A stretch of 9,472 bases of DNA from Accumulibacter sp031732815 (lineage in GTDB: Bacteria > Pseudomonadota > Gammaproteobacteria > Burkholderiales > Rhodocyclaceae). Each line of letters begins with the position of its first letter. Within the stretch, counting starts at the first letter, position 1. The stretch is from assembly GCF_031732815.1 (NCBI RefSeq), contig NZ_JAVMKF010000020.1, forward strand, positions 1-9,472, written 5' to 3'. The translations under genes and the position numbers were made by a program. A model generated the notes under the pieces. That model ran no database searches, had not been told where the DNA came from, and was given only the letters and a program-made list of their open reading frames with translations. This document shows positions 1 through 5,613 of this stretch, piece after piece.

Positions 1-1
1 C

Positions 2-361
2 TCAGGCATGCTGGAGATCAAGAAAGCGGGAATCTTCGCGCTTTCCGAGGGGGTCAAGGCGTTGGCGATCCAGGCCGGCCAGTTGAAAGGCAGCACGCAC
101 ACGCGGCTGGAAGCGCTGGTCAAGAACAAGGTGATCAACCGGAAAATGGCCGAGAACATCGCCGAGAGCTTCGATTTTCTCGTCCTGATGCGGCTGCGCG
201 GACAGGTCGAAGCGGTGCGCGAAGGACGCAAGCCGGACAATTACGTTCTGCTGGAGCACCTCAGCATGATGGAACTCGGCCGCCTGCAGATCGCGCTGAA
301 GGGCGTCGAGAAGTTCCAGGAGTTCATCAAGGGGCACTTCAACCTGCACCTCCTGCGCTAG
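2..361 (+). CDS. DUF294-type putative nucleotidyltransferase, C-terminal fragment (5' truncated by window edge)
   Basis: The open frame runs in from the left edge, so the ATG at 8 is internal and the true start lies outside the window. The visible 119 residues resemble the C-terminal substrate-binding helical domain of DUF294 proteins (the 'putative nucleotidyltransferase substrate binding domain'). A KKAGIFALSEGVKALAIQAG stretch is followed by an LRLRGQ-like segment and a closing amphipathic helix with LLEHLSMMELGRLQIALKGV. In this family the full protein usually carries a cyclic-nucleotide-binding or CBS pair, then a GlnD/GlnE-like nucleotidyltransferase domain, then this domain. None of the upstream domains is visible here, so catalytic competence cannot be judged. 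The family is presumed cytoplasmic and regulatory, with substrate unknown. The gene ends in TAG and faces the small minus-strand gene at 438-713 across a 76-base gap. Family assignment is fairly secure; exact role is not known. Confidence 0.8.
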   Translation, partial: SGMLEIKKAGIFALSEGVKALAIQAGQLKGSTHTRLEALVKNKVINRKMAENIAESFDFLVLMRLRGQVEAVREGRKPDNYVLLEHLSMMELGRLQIALKGVEKFQEFIKGHFNLHLLR

Positions 362-369
362 GCCGGGCA

Positions 370-395
370 GCGCGGCCGATGTCGCCTTGCCGCGC
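370..395. terminator. GC-rich stem-loop between convergent genes, possible terminator
   Basis: GCGCGGC at 370-376 is the exact reverse complement of GCCGCGC at 389-395, giving a 7-bp stem with a 12-base loop. It lies 9 bases past the stop of the DUF294 gene and in the gap before the end of the convergent gene at 438. No T-run follows on either strand, so it is not a classical intrinsic terminator. A role in bidirectional or Rho-assisted termination is only inference. Confidence 0.3.
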
Positions 396-437
396 AGCAC
401 CGATCAATCGCCGGCCAGTCATGCGGCAACGCAAACC

Positions 438-713
438 TCAATAGATGATCGCCTCGGCGTCGTCGTCCTTCTTGACGCCCGGCTTGCGCCCGCGCGACGG
501 AGTAGGCGGATCGCACGACAGGCGGCAACTGGTGCCCTCGATCTTGCGTCCATCGATGAAACGGGTCACCTTGCAACAGATCAGGTCGCCCGCCGCGGCA
601 AGCTGCGCAATGCTGTCGCGCAACTCGGCGAGCGGAATGCCGAGCGCCTCAGCCATATCGACGTCAAGCTGCTCACCGTTGCTGCGCAGAAATCCGATAA
701 TTGCTTCGCTCAT
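438..713 (-). CDS. small winged-helix-like protein of unknown function
   Basis: This 91-residue protein starts at ATG 713-711, with a good Shine-Dalgarno GAGGGT at 725-720, six bases upstream. Residues 1-10, 16-24 and 28-41 look like three short helices. They are followed by a probable beta-wing (DLICCKVTRFIDGRKIEG, 43-60), which is the arrangement of a winged helix-turn-helix domain. The tail is unstructured and basic (SRGRKPGVKK) and then acidic. Cysteines sit at 46, 47, 63 and 67, loosely spaced and not an obvious zinc site. It is probably a cytoplasmic nucleic-acid-binding protein, but no target is visible. I do not recognise a named family beyond similar short conserved hypothetical proteins of betaproteobacteria. 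It is divergent from typA, with 217 bases between the starts. The coherent helix-wing pattern and clear ribosome site make it a real gene rather than a shadow. Confidence 0.7.
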   Translation of the reverse strand: MSEAIIGFLRSNGEQLDVDMAEALGIPLAELRDSIAQLAAAGDLICCKVTRFIDGRKIEGTSCRLSCDPPTPSRGRKPGVKKDDDAEAIIY

Positions 714-757
714 TGGAGCACCCTCAAAAAGACTGTCATCAAACAGACAAGTCGCTC

Positions 758-786
758 AGTTTGCGCCACTGTCGGCTTTCTGGCAA
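758..786 (-). promoter_or_regulatory. candidate sigma-70 promoter for the small gene at 438-713
   Basis: Reading the minus strand, TTGCCA (786-781) matches the -35 consensus at five of six bases. It is followed after exactly 17 bases by CAAACT (763-758), which matches the -10 consensus at only three of six. The predicted transcript would start near 751 and carry a leader of about 38 bases containing the GAGGGT ribosome site. The weak -10 keeps confidence low. Confidence 0.3.
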
Positions 787-897
787 CAAGCGGAGCGGCC
801 GGCTCGCCAGTCGAGGCGTGAGCGCGGCGGCTGGCCGAGCGAAGCGATCGCCTGCTGCACACTTGCCCCTATTGCAGCGCAACAAAGGGCCGGCTTG

Positions 898-906
898 TGC
901 TAGAAT
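898..906 (+). promoter_or_regulatory. extended -10 promoter of typA
   Basis: TGC immediately followed by TAGAAT (901-906) is a full extended -10 element (TGn plus a five-of-six -10 hexamer). No convincing -35 is found 17 bases upstream (878-883 reads CGCAAC), as is typical for extended -10 promoters. A start near 912-914 would give a very short leader of about 18 bases, holding only the GAAGG ribosome site at 922-926. Confidence 0.55.
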
Positions 907-930
907 CGCCGCCCCTTTCCCGAAGGCCCT

Positions 931-2778
931 ATGACCATGTCCCGCGCCGTCCGCAACATCGCGATCATCGCCCACGTCGACCACGGCAAGACGACGCTGG
1001 TCGACAAGCTGCTCGTCCAGGCGGGAACCTTTTCCGCGCATCAGCATATCGCCGAGCGGATCATGGACTCGAACGACCTGGAAAAGGAACGTGGAATCAC
1101 CATCCTGGCGAAGAACCTCGCGGTCGACTACGGCGGCGTGCATATCAACATCGTCGACACGCCGGGGCACGCCGATTTCGGCGGGGAAGTCGAGCGCGTT
1201 CTGTCGATGGTCGATGGCGTTCTGCTGCTGGTCGATGCGGTCGAGGGCCCGATGCCGCAAACGCGCTTCGTCACCAAGAAAGCGCTGGCGCTCGGCTTGC
1301 GGCCGATCGTCGTGGTCAACAAGATCGACCGCGACGGGGCGCGCCCGAACTGGGTGGTCGACCACACCTTCGACCTCTTCGACAAGCTGGGGGCGAGCAA
1401 CGAGCAGCTCGACTTTCCGGTGGTCTACGCCTCGGCGCTGAACGGCTACGCGACGCTCGATCTCGCCGATCCGGCGCGCGACATGCGGCCGATGTTCGAG
1501 ACTATCCTGCAGCACGTATCGCCGCCGCACGCCGGCGACATCGACGGGCCGCTGCAGTTGCAGATCTCGGCCCTCGACTACTCGAGCTACGTCGGGCGGA
1601 TCGGCATTGGCCGCATCCAGCGCGGTCGCCTGAAACCGGCGCAGCCGGTGATCGTCATGTATGGCCCGGCGGACGCCGCCGGGCGCTACGAGCATGGTGC
1701 GCCGAAGACCGCCAAGGTCGGCCAGGTGTTCGGTTTTCGTGGCCTCGAACGGACGCCGATGGACGAGGCGCTGGCCGGCGACATCGTTCTGGTCACCGGA
1801 ATCGACGATCTGTCGATCGGCTGCACGATTACCGACAGCGAGCAGCCGGAAGCGCTGCCGATGTTGAAGATCGACGAACCGACGCTGAACATGACGTTCA
1901 TGGTCAACAACTCGCCGTGCGCGGGCAGCGAAGGCAGGTTCGTCACCAGCCGGCAGATCGGCGAACGACTGCGCAAGGAACTGCTCACCAACATGGCGCT
2001 GCGCGTCGAGGAGACGGCCGACACCGACAGCTTTCTGGTCTCCGGACGCGGTGAATTGCACCTGACGATCCTGCTCGAAACGATGCGGCGCGAAGGCTAC
2101 GAACTGGCCGTCGGTCGCCCGCGCGTGATCCTCAAGGAAGTCGATGGCGCCTTGTGCGAGCCCTACGAAATGCTCACGCTCGACGTCGACGAGTCGCACC
2201 AGGGCGCGATCATGGAAGCGCTCGGCCAACGCCGCGGTGACCTGCAGGACATGTCGTCGGACGGCCGCGGACGGGTCCGCCTGGAATACCGGATTCCGGC
2301 GCGCGGCCTGATCGGCTTTCAGGGTGAGTTCATGAACACGACGCGCGGCACCGGCCTGATGAGCCACGTCTTCGATGAGTACGCGCCGGTCAAGGGCGAC
2401 ATCCCCGGCCGGCGCAACGGCGTGCTGATCTCGGGCGAGAACGGCGATGCCGTCGCTTACGCGCTGTGGAAGCTGCAGGATCGCGGGCGGATGTTCGTCG
2501 TTCCCGGCGACCGGCTGTACGAGGGAATGGTCATCGGCATCCACAGCCGCGAAAACGATCTGGTGGTCAATCCGATCAAGGGCAAGCAACTGACCAACTT
2601 CCGCGCCTCGGGAACCGACGAGGCGGTGCGCCTGACGCCGCCGGTCGCGCTGACGCTGGAATCGGCGGTCGAGTTCATCAACGACGATGAACTGGTCGAA
2701 ATCACGCCGAAGACGATCCGCATCCGCAAGCGCCTGCTGACCGACCACGAGCGGCGGCGCGCGGCGCGCGAAGGCTGA
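931..2778 (+). CDS. typA: TypA/BipA ribosome-associated translational GTPase
   Basis: This is a 615-residue protein, the normal full length for TypA/BipA. It is an EF-G-like GTPase that binds the 70S ribosome and affects 50S assembly and stress or low-temperature translation. All G motifs are visible: G1 AHVDHGKTT (14-22), G2 RGITI (54-58), G3 DTPGH (76-80), G4 NKID (130-133) and G5 SAL (168-170). The EF-Tu-like domain II follows (about 195-290). The EF-G-like domains III and V come next, with GRGELHL and the RGLIGFQGEFMN segment typical of BipA. The family-specific C-terminal domain comes last (about 490-605, with NPIKGKQLTNFRASGTDE) and a basic end. GAAGG at 922-926 lies 4 bases before the ATG at 931 and 10 before the ATG at 937, so translation could begin at either; the second gives MSRAVRNIAIIAH, closer to common annotations. 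The gene appears monocistronic, with its own extended -10 promoter. Confidence 0.97.
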   Translation: MTMSRAVRNIAIIAHVDHGKTTLVDKLLVQAGTFSAHQHIAERIMDSNDLEKERGITILAKNLAVDYGGVHINIVDTPGHADFGGEVERVLSMVDGVLLLVDAVEGPMPQTRFVTKKALALGLRPIVVVNKIDRDGARPNWVVDHTFDLFDKLGASNEQLDFPVVYASALNGYATLDLADPARDMRPMFETILQHVSPPHAGDIDGPLQLQISALDYSSYVGRIGIGRIQRGRLKPAQPVIVMYGPADAAGRYEHGAPKTAKVGQVFGFRGLERTPMDEALAGDIVLVTGIDDLSIGCTITDSEQPEALPMLKIDEPTLNMTFMVNNSPCAGSEGRFVTSRQIGERLRKELLTNMALRVEETADTDSFLVSGRGELHLTILLETMRREGYELAVGRPRVILKEVDGALCEPYEMLTLDVDESHQGAIMEALGQRRGDLQDMSSDGRGRVRLEYRIPARGLIGFQGEFMNTTRGTGLMSHVFDEYAPVKGDIPGRRNGVLISGENGDAVAYALWKLQDRGRMFVVPGDRLYEGMVIGIHSRENDLVVNPIKGKQLTNFRASGTDEAVRLTPPVALTLESAVEFINDDELVEITPKTIRIRKRLLTDHERRRAAREG

Positions 2779-2812
2779 GCCGGGAAGAAGAGCAAAACCG
2801 GGCAGCGGCGGC

Positions 2813-2841
2813 TTGACTTTCGCTGCGGCCGACAGCAAGCT
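2813..2841 (+). promoter_or_regulatory. weak candidate promoter upstream of the HpaB/AbfD-like gene
   Basis: TTGACT at 2813-2818 is a five-of-six match to the -35 consensus. The hexamer 17 bases further on, CAAGCT (2836-2841), is a poor -10. If used, it would make a leader of about 80 bases containing the inverted repeat at 2893-2913. The 149-base gap after typA argues for an independent promoter somewhere here, but this site itself is weakly supported. Confidence 0.25.
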
Positions 2842-2892
2842 CGGCGAGTTGCAGGGCTGGCGGCGACCCGCCCTGGCCGGCGACGATGCCGC

Positions 2893-2913
2893 TTGATCGT
2901 CGCGCTCGATCAA
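2893..2913. promoter_or_regulatory. 7-bp inverted repeat just upstream of a ribosome-binding site (operator or leader hairpin)
   Basis: TTGATCG (2893-2899) and CGATCAA (2907-2913) are perfect inverted repeats around a 7-base spacer. The right arm ends five bases before the GGAGG at 2919-2923 that serves the next gene. As DNA it could be an operator with half-sites 14 bases centre to centre; as RNA it could be a hairpin beside the ribosome site. The sequence does not decide between these, and chance is possible for a 7-bp pair. Confidence 0.35.
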
Positions 2914-2927
2914 CTCTCGGAGGACCC

Positions 2928-4538
2928 ATGCGCGAGGACAACGCCAACCCCGCCGCGGTGAACAGACGGATGAGCGGCGCCGAGTACCGTGCGTCGCTGC
3001 GCGAGTACCGGCCGCGCGTCTATGTCGACGGCCGCCTGATCGAATCGGTTGCCGACGAAGCGTCGCTGCAGCCAGGAATCAACGCACTCGCGGTGAGCTA
3101 CGATTTCGCGCTCGATCCGGCGAAAGCCCCTCTGATGACCGCGCTCCAGTCGGCCAGCGGGTGGACGGTCAATCGCATGCTGCACATCAACGAAGCGGCC
3201 GGCGATCTGCTCAACAAGCTGGAAGCGGTGCGCCTGCTCTGTCAGGAAACCGGCTGCGCCCAGCGCTATCTGGCGCACGATGCGCTGAACGCGCTGCACC
3301 AGTTGAGCGCGCGACTCGACGCTGCGCACGGCAGCAACGAGCAGCGCGCGCGCTGCGCCGCCTACCTCGCGCACGTCCAGCGCAACGATCTGGCGCTCGG
3401 CATCGCGATGACCGACGCCAAGGGCGAGCGCGCACGCCGCCCGCACGCGCAGACGAATGCCGACAGCTACGTGCACATCGTCGAACGCCGACGAGACGGA
3501 ATCGTCATTTCGGGAACCAAGGCGATCGTCACCGGCGCCCCCTACATGCACGAGCTGCTGGTCATGCCGAGCCGCAACATGCAGGCCGAGGACGCCGACT
3601 TTGCCGTCTGCTGCGCACTGCCGGTCGATGCCCCCGGCGTCACGCTGATCGCGCGGCCAGCCGGCCGCCCGGGCGAGCGCCTGGAGCATGGCGCGGCGCC
3701 GTTTTCCCGGCGTTACGGCCAGTCGACCGCGGTCGTCGTCTTCGACCAGGTGTTCGTTCCCTGGGAGCGCGTCTTCCTGGCCGGCGAATGGCAGCACTCG
3801 GCCGCGCTGACCTACGCCTACGCGACGCACCACCGACACAGTTGCATCGGCGCACGCGCCGGTTTCGGCGACCTGCTGATCGGCGCCGGCGCGCTGATGT
3901 GCGAGGCGAACGGACTCGATCCGGCGAGCAAGGCGAGCCTGCGCGAACCGATGGTCGAACTGATCAAGATCACCGAGGGCTTCTTCGCCTGCGGCGTCGC
4001 CGCCAGCGTTTACGCGGCGCCCGACGAGCACAGCGGCAGTTTCATGCCCGAGCCGGTCTTCGCCAACATCGGCAAGCTGCTGCTCGCGACGCAAATCTAC
4101 GACATGCACCGCCTGGCACACGAGGTCTCGGGCGGCCTGATCGTTGCCCTGCCCGGCCCCGACGAGGATCACAATCCGGCGACGGCGGCGACGCTGGCCG
4201 AGGTGCTGCGCGCCAACCCCGATGTGCCCTACGCCCGACGAATCGAGGTGGCACGCTTCATCGAAGACCTGACCGCGTCGTATCAGGGCGGCTGGTATTC
4301 GGTGATCAGCCTGCACGGAGGCGGCTCGCCGGCCGCGCTGAAGCAGGAAATCTGGCGCAACTATCCGCTCGGCAACAAGGTCGAGCTGGTCGAACGGCTG
4401 CTCGAACGCGGCGTGGTGCACGATCCGGCGCGTCCGATCACGCGCAACCGGCAGCCCGGTCGCTGCTGCGCGGACGGCTGCAGCCAGACCGGGCAGGCGA
4501 TCATGCTGCCGCTCGCCAAGCGTAGCGACAGCACCTGA
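2928..4538 (+). CDS. HpaB/AbfD-family flavoprotein lacking part of the Fe-S ligand set
   Basis: This 536-residue protein belongs to the superfamily of 4-hydroxyphenylacetate 3-hydroxylase (HpaB) and 4-hydroxybutyryl-CoA dehydratase/vinylacetyl-CoA isomerase (AbfD), which share an acyl-CoA-dehydrogenase-like fold and bind FAD or FADH2. An N-terminal helical domain (about 15-160) carries the AbfD-style HVQRNDLALGIAMTDAKGER. A beta domain (about 165-285) ends in VVFDQVFVPWERVFL. A C-terminal helical domain (about 290-505) contains EDLTASYQGGWYSV and LHGGGSP. Aligned from memory to clostridial AbfD, ligands Cys99 and His292 match Cys110 and His302, but Cys103 becomes Tyr114 and Cys299 becomes Ala309. 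The Tyr296 position is Cys306. A normal [4Fe-4S] cluster is therefore unlikely, so dehydratase activity should not be assumed, and HpaB's active-site Arg and His are also not evident. The tail has CCADGC (513-518). Start: ATG 2928, GGAGG at 2919-2923 with a 4-base gap. An in-frame ATG at 2886 lacks a ribosome site. It is cytoplasmic; substrate unknown. Confidence 0.85.
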   Translation: MREDNANPAAVNRRMSGAEYRASLREYRPRVYVDGRLIESVADEASLQPGINALAVSYDFALDPAKAPLMTALQSASGWTVNRMLHINEAAGDLLNKLEAVRLLCQETGCAQRYLAHDALNALHQLSARLDAAHGSNEQRARCAAYLAHVQRNDLALGIAMTDAKGERARRPHAQTNADSYVHIVERRRDGIVISGTKAIVTGAPYMHELLVMPSRNMQAEDADFAVCCALPVDAPGVTLIARPAGRPGERLEHGAAPFSRRYGQSTAVVVFDQVFVPWERVFLAGEWQHSAALTYAYATHHRHSCIGARAGFGDLLIGAGALMCEANGLDPASKASLREPMVELIKITEGFFACGVAASVYAAPDEHSGSFMPEPVFANIGKLLLATQIYDMHRLAHEVSGGLIVALPGPDEDHNPATAATLAEVLRANPDVPYARRIEVARFIEDLTASYQGGWYSVISLHGGGSPAALKQEIWRNYPLGNKVELVERLLERGVVHDPARPITRNRQPGRCCADGCSQTGQAIMLPLAKRSDST

Positions 4539-4545
4539 GCCGTCT

Positions 4546-4579
4546 GGCGCAGGCAGCGATGGTACCATTGCGCTGCGCC
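4546..4579. repeat. 34-base imperfect palindrome after the HpaB/AbfD-like gene
   Basis: GGCGCA (4546-4551) pairs with TGCGCC (4574-4579), and the centre ATGGTACCAT (4559-4568) is a perfect 10-base palindrome. The arms between pair as GC/GC and GCG/TGC with two single-base bulges. As RNA the stem would have about 14 pairs, beginning 7 bases past the stop at 4538. No T-run follows, so an intrinsic terminator is unlikely. It could be a Rho-dependent terminator, an mRNA-stabilising hairpin, or a DNA operator for the next gene. Confidence 0.45.
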
Positions 4580-4585
4580 GCCGCG

Positions 4586-4597
4586 CCGACCGGTCGG
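4586..4597. promoter_or_regulatory. perfect 12-bp palindrome, candidate repressor operator
   Basis: CCGACCGGTCGG is its own reverse complement. It lies 71 bases before the start of the outer-membrane gene, so it would fall in or near that gene's promoter region. GC-rich palindromes of this shape are common TetR-family operators, but no regulator gene is present in the window and no clear -10/-35 pair was found beside it. The operator role is inference. Confidence 0.35.
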
Positions 4598-4668
4598 TCT
4601 CGTCCGCCGCGGCCCGGCGCGCCGTCATGGGGACACGCCAACAATCGAACGATCAGGGAGATGAAGTC

Positions 4669-5553
4669 ATGCGCAATGCGCTCAAACTGTTGCTGCCGGT
4701 GCTCGCGGCGGCGCTCGCCAGCCCGCTGACCCTGGCCAAGGAAGGGCCAGACCAATACCCGAACGGGGCCGAGAACTTCATGGCCGGCGCCTTGCCGCCG
4801 CCCGGCCATTACTTCATCAACTATCTCGGCTACTACTCGGGCGACTATCGCGATACGCAGGGCGACCGCGTGCGCGGCGTTTCGGTCAACGCGACTTTCG
4901 ACGCGCTGCGCTACGTTTACGTCAGCCAGAAGAAGATCCTGGGTGGCGACTGGGCGATGCATGCGATCCTTCCCTTGGTCTACCAGCGGCTGCACACACC
5001 GGGCGGCGTCGACAGCAGCTTCGGGCTGGGCGACATCACGATCGATCCGCTGGTCATCGGTTGGCACTTGCCGCCCGACTGGCATTTCACGGTGGGCCTC
5101 GACATCTACCTGCCGACTGGCAAGTGGAGCCGGACGCGCGCCGGTGAGCGCATCGGCGCCAACTACTACAGCCTGGAACCGGTAGTCGGAGTCACCTATC
5201 TGAACCAGCGCGGCTTCGAGGCCAGCGCCAAGCTGATGTACAACATCAAGCGCCGCAACAACGATACCGACTACGAGTCGGGCAACGAATTCCACATGGA
5301 TTATCTCGTCGGACAACACGTCGGACCCTGGGCTTTCGGCCTGGCTGGATACTATTTGAAGCAGACCAGCGACGACCGCCAGAACGGCCAGCAGGTCGGC
5401 GACGGCAACCGCGGCCAGGTCTTCGCCTATGGTCCGGCGATCCGCTACCAGCACCGGGGAATGAGCTTCATCGCCACCTGGAACCATGAAACGAGTACCG
5501 AAAACCGTTTCCAGGGCAACAAGTTCTTCTTCAAGTTCGTTACCGCGTTCTAA
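4669..5553 (+). CDS. outer-membrane beta-barrel, phenol meta-pathway (MetA_deg/SphA-like) family
   Basis: This 294-residue exported protein has an N-terminal MRNALKLLL, a hydrophobic core and a TLA-KE cleavage site after residue 23, a normal Sec signal peptide. The mature part has many short alternating strands rich in Tyr, Trp and Phe separated by charged turns (for example the NYLGYYSGDYRD and FGLGDITIDPLVIGWHL regions). It ends in the aromatic KFFFKFVTAF, with the terminal Phe expected of an outer-membrane barrel recognised by BamA. This matches the 'MetA-pathway of phenol degradation' (SphA-like) family, thought to help hydrophobic or aromatic compounds cross the outer membrane; biochemical proof for the family is thin. 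Start: ATG 4669, with AGGGAGA about eight bases upstream (4655-4661). The in-frame ATG at 4627 would put 14 polar residues before the signal peptide and is rejected. It follows the HpaB/AbfD-like gene by 130 bases and converges on the permease gene at 5614. Confidence 0.85.
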   Translation: MRNALKLLLPVLAAALASPLTLAKEGPDQYPNGAENFMAGALPPPGHYFINYLGYYSGDYRDTQGDRVRGVSVNATFDALRYVYVSQKKILGGDWAMHAILPLVYQRLHTPGGVDSSFGLGDITIDPLVIGWHLPPDWHFTVGLDIYLPTGKWSRTRAGERIGANYYSLEPVVGVTYLNQRGFEASAKLMYNIKRRNNDTDYESGNEFHMDYLVGQHVGPWAFGLAGYYLKQTSDDRQNGQQVGDGNRGQVFAYGPAIRYQHRGMSFIATWNHETSTENRFQGNKFFFKFVTAF

Positions 5554-5572
5554 GCACCGCGCCTTTCGGTTC

Positions 5573-5591
5573 GGCCGCGTACGCCGCGGCC
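5573..5591. terminator. GC-rich hairpin between convergent genes
   Basis: GGCCGCG (5573-5579) and CGCGGCC (5585-5591) form a perfect 7-bp stem with a 5-base loop. It sits 19 bases after the outer-membrane gene stop and 22 bases before the end of the convergent permease gene, where a shared terminator is expected. No T-run follows on either strand, so a classical intrinsic terminator is not shown. Confidence 0.4.
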
Positions 5592-5613
5592 GGCCGGCGC
5601 CTGGCGTCGGCGC

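Noticed and set aside
844..851. GCGATCGC octamer palindrome in the typA upstream region
   Set aside because: A single copy was noticed in this region; it is likely chance in GC-rich DNA, with no sign of a dispersed HIP1-type repeat.
2852..2875. CAGGGC/GCCCTG inverted repeat between typA and the next gene, with a competing inner GGCGG/CCGCC stem
   Set aside because: The stems are short (5-6 bp) and mutually exclusive with no T-run. A two-state leader is conceivable but there is no ligand-pocket or leader-peptide evidence.
739..2913. 724-codon open frame on the minus strand antisense to typA
   Set aside because: It is a shadow of typA: the protein is rich in Arg, Asp, His and Val with no domain pattern, as expected when a GC-biased gene is read in reverse. 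typA has all its motifs in the other strand.
2886..2928. Earlier in-frame ATG at 2886 for the HpaB/AbfD-like gene
   Set aside because: It has no ribosome site and the added residues are not family-like; ATG 2928 has GGAGG just upstream.
2928..4538. Calling this gene a true 4-hydroxyphenylacetate 3-hydroxylase or 4-hydroxybutyryl-CoA dehydratase
   Set aside because: Key residues of both enzymes appear to be replaced, and no reductase partner (HpaC) or 4-hydroxybutyrate genes are present, so only the family is called.
2910..4628. 572-codon open frame antisense to the HpaB/AbfD-like gene
   Set aside because: It has the same composition artefact; the plus-strand protein has recognisable family motifs and a ribosome site, and this frame has neither.
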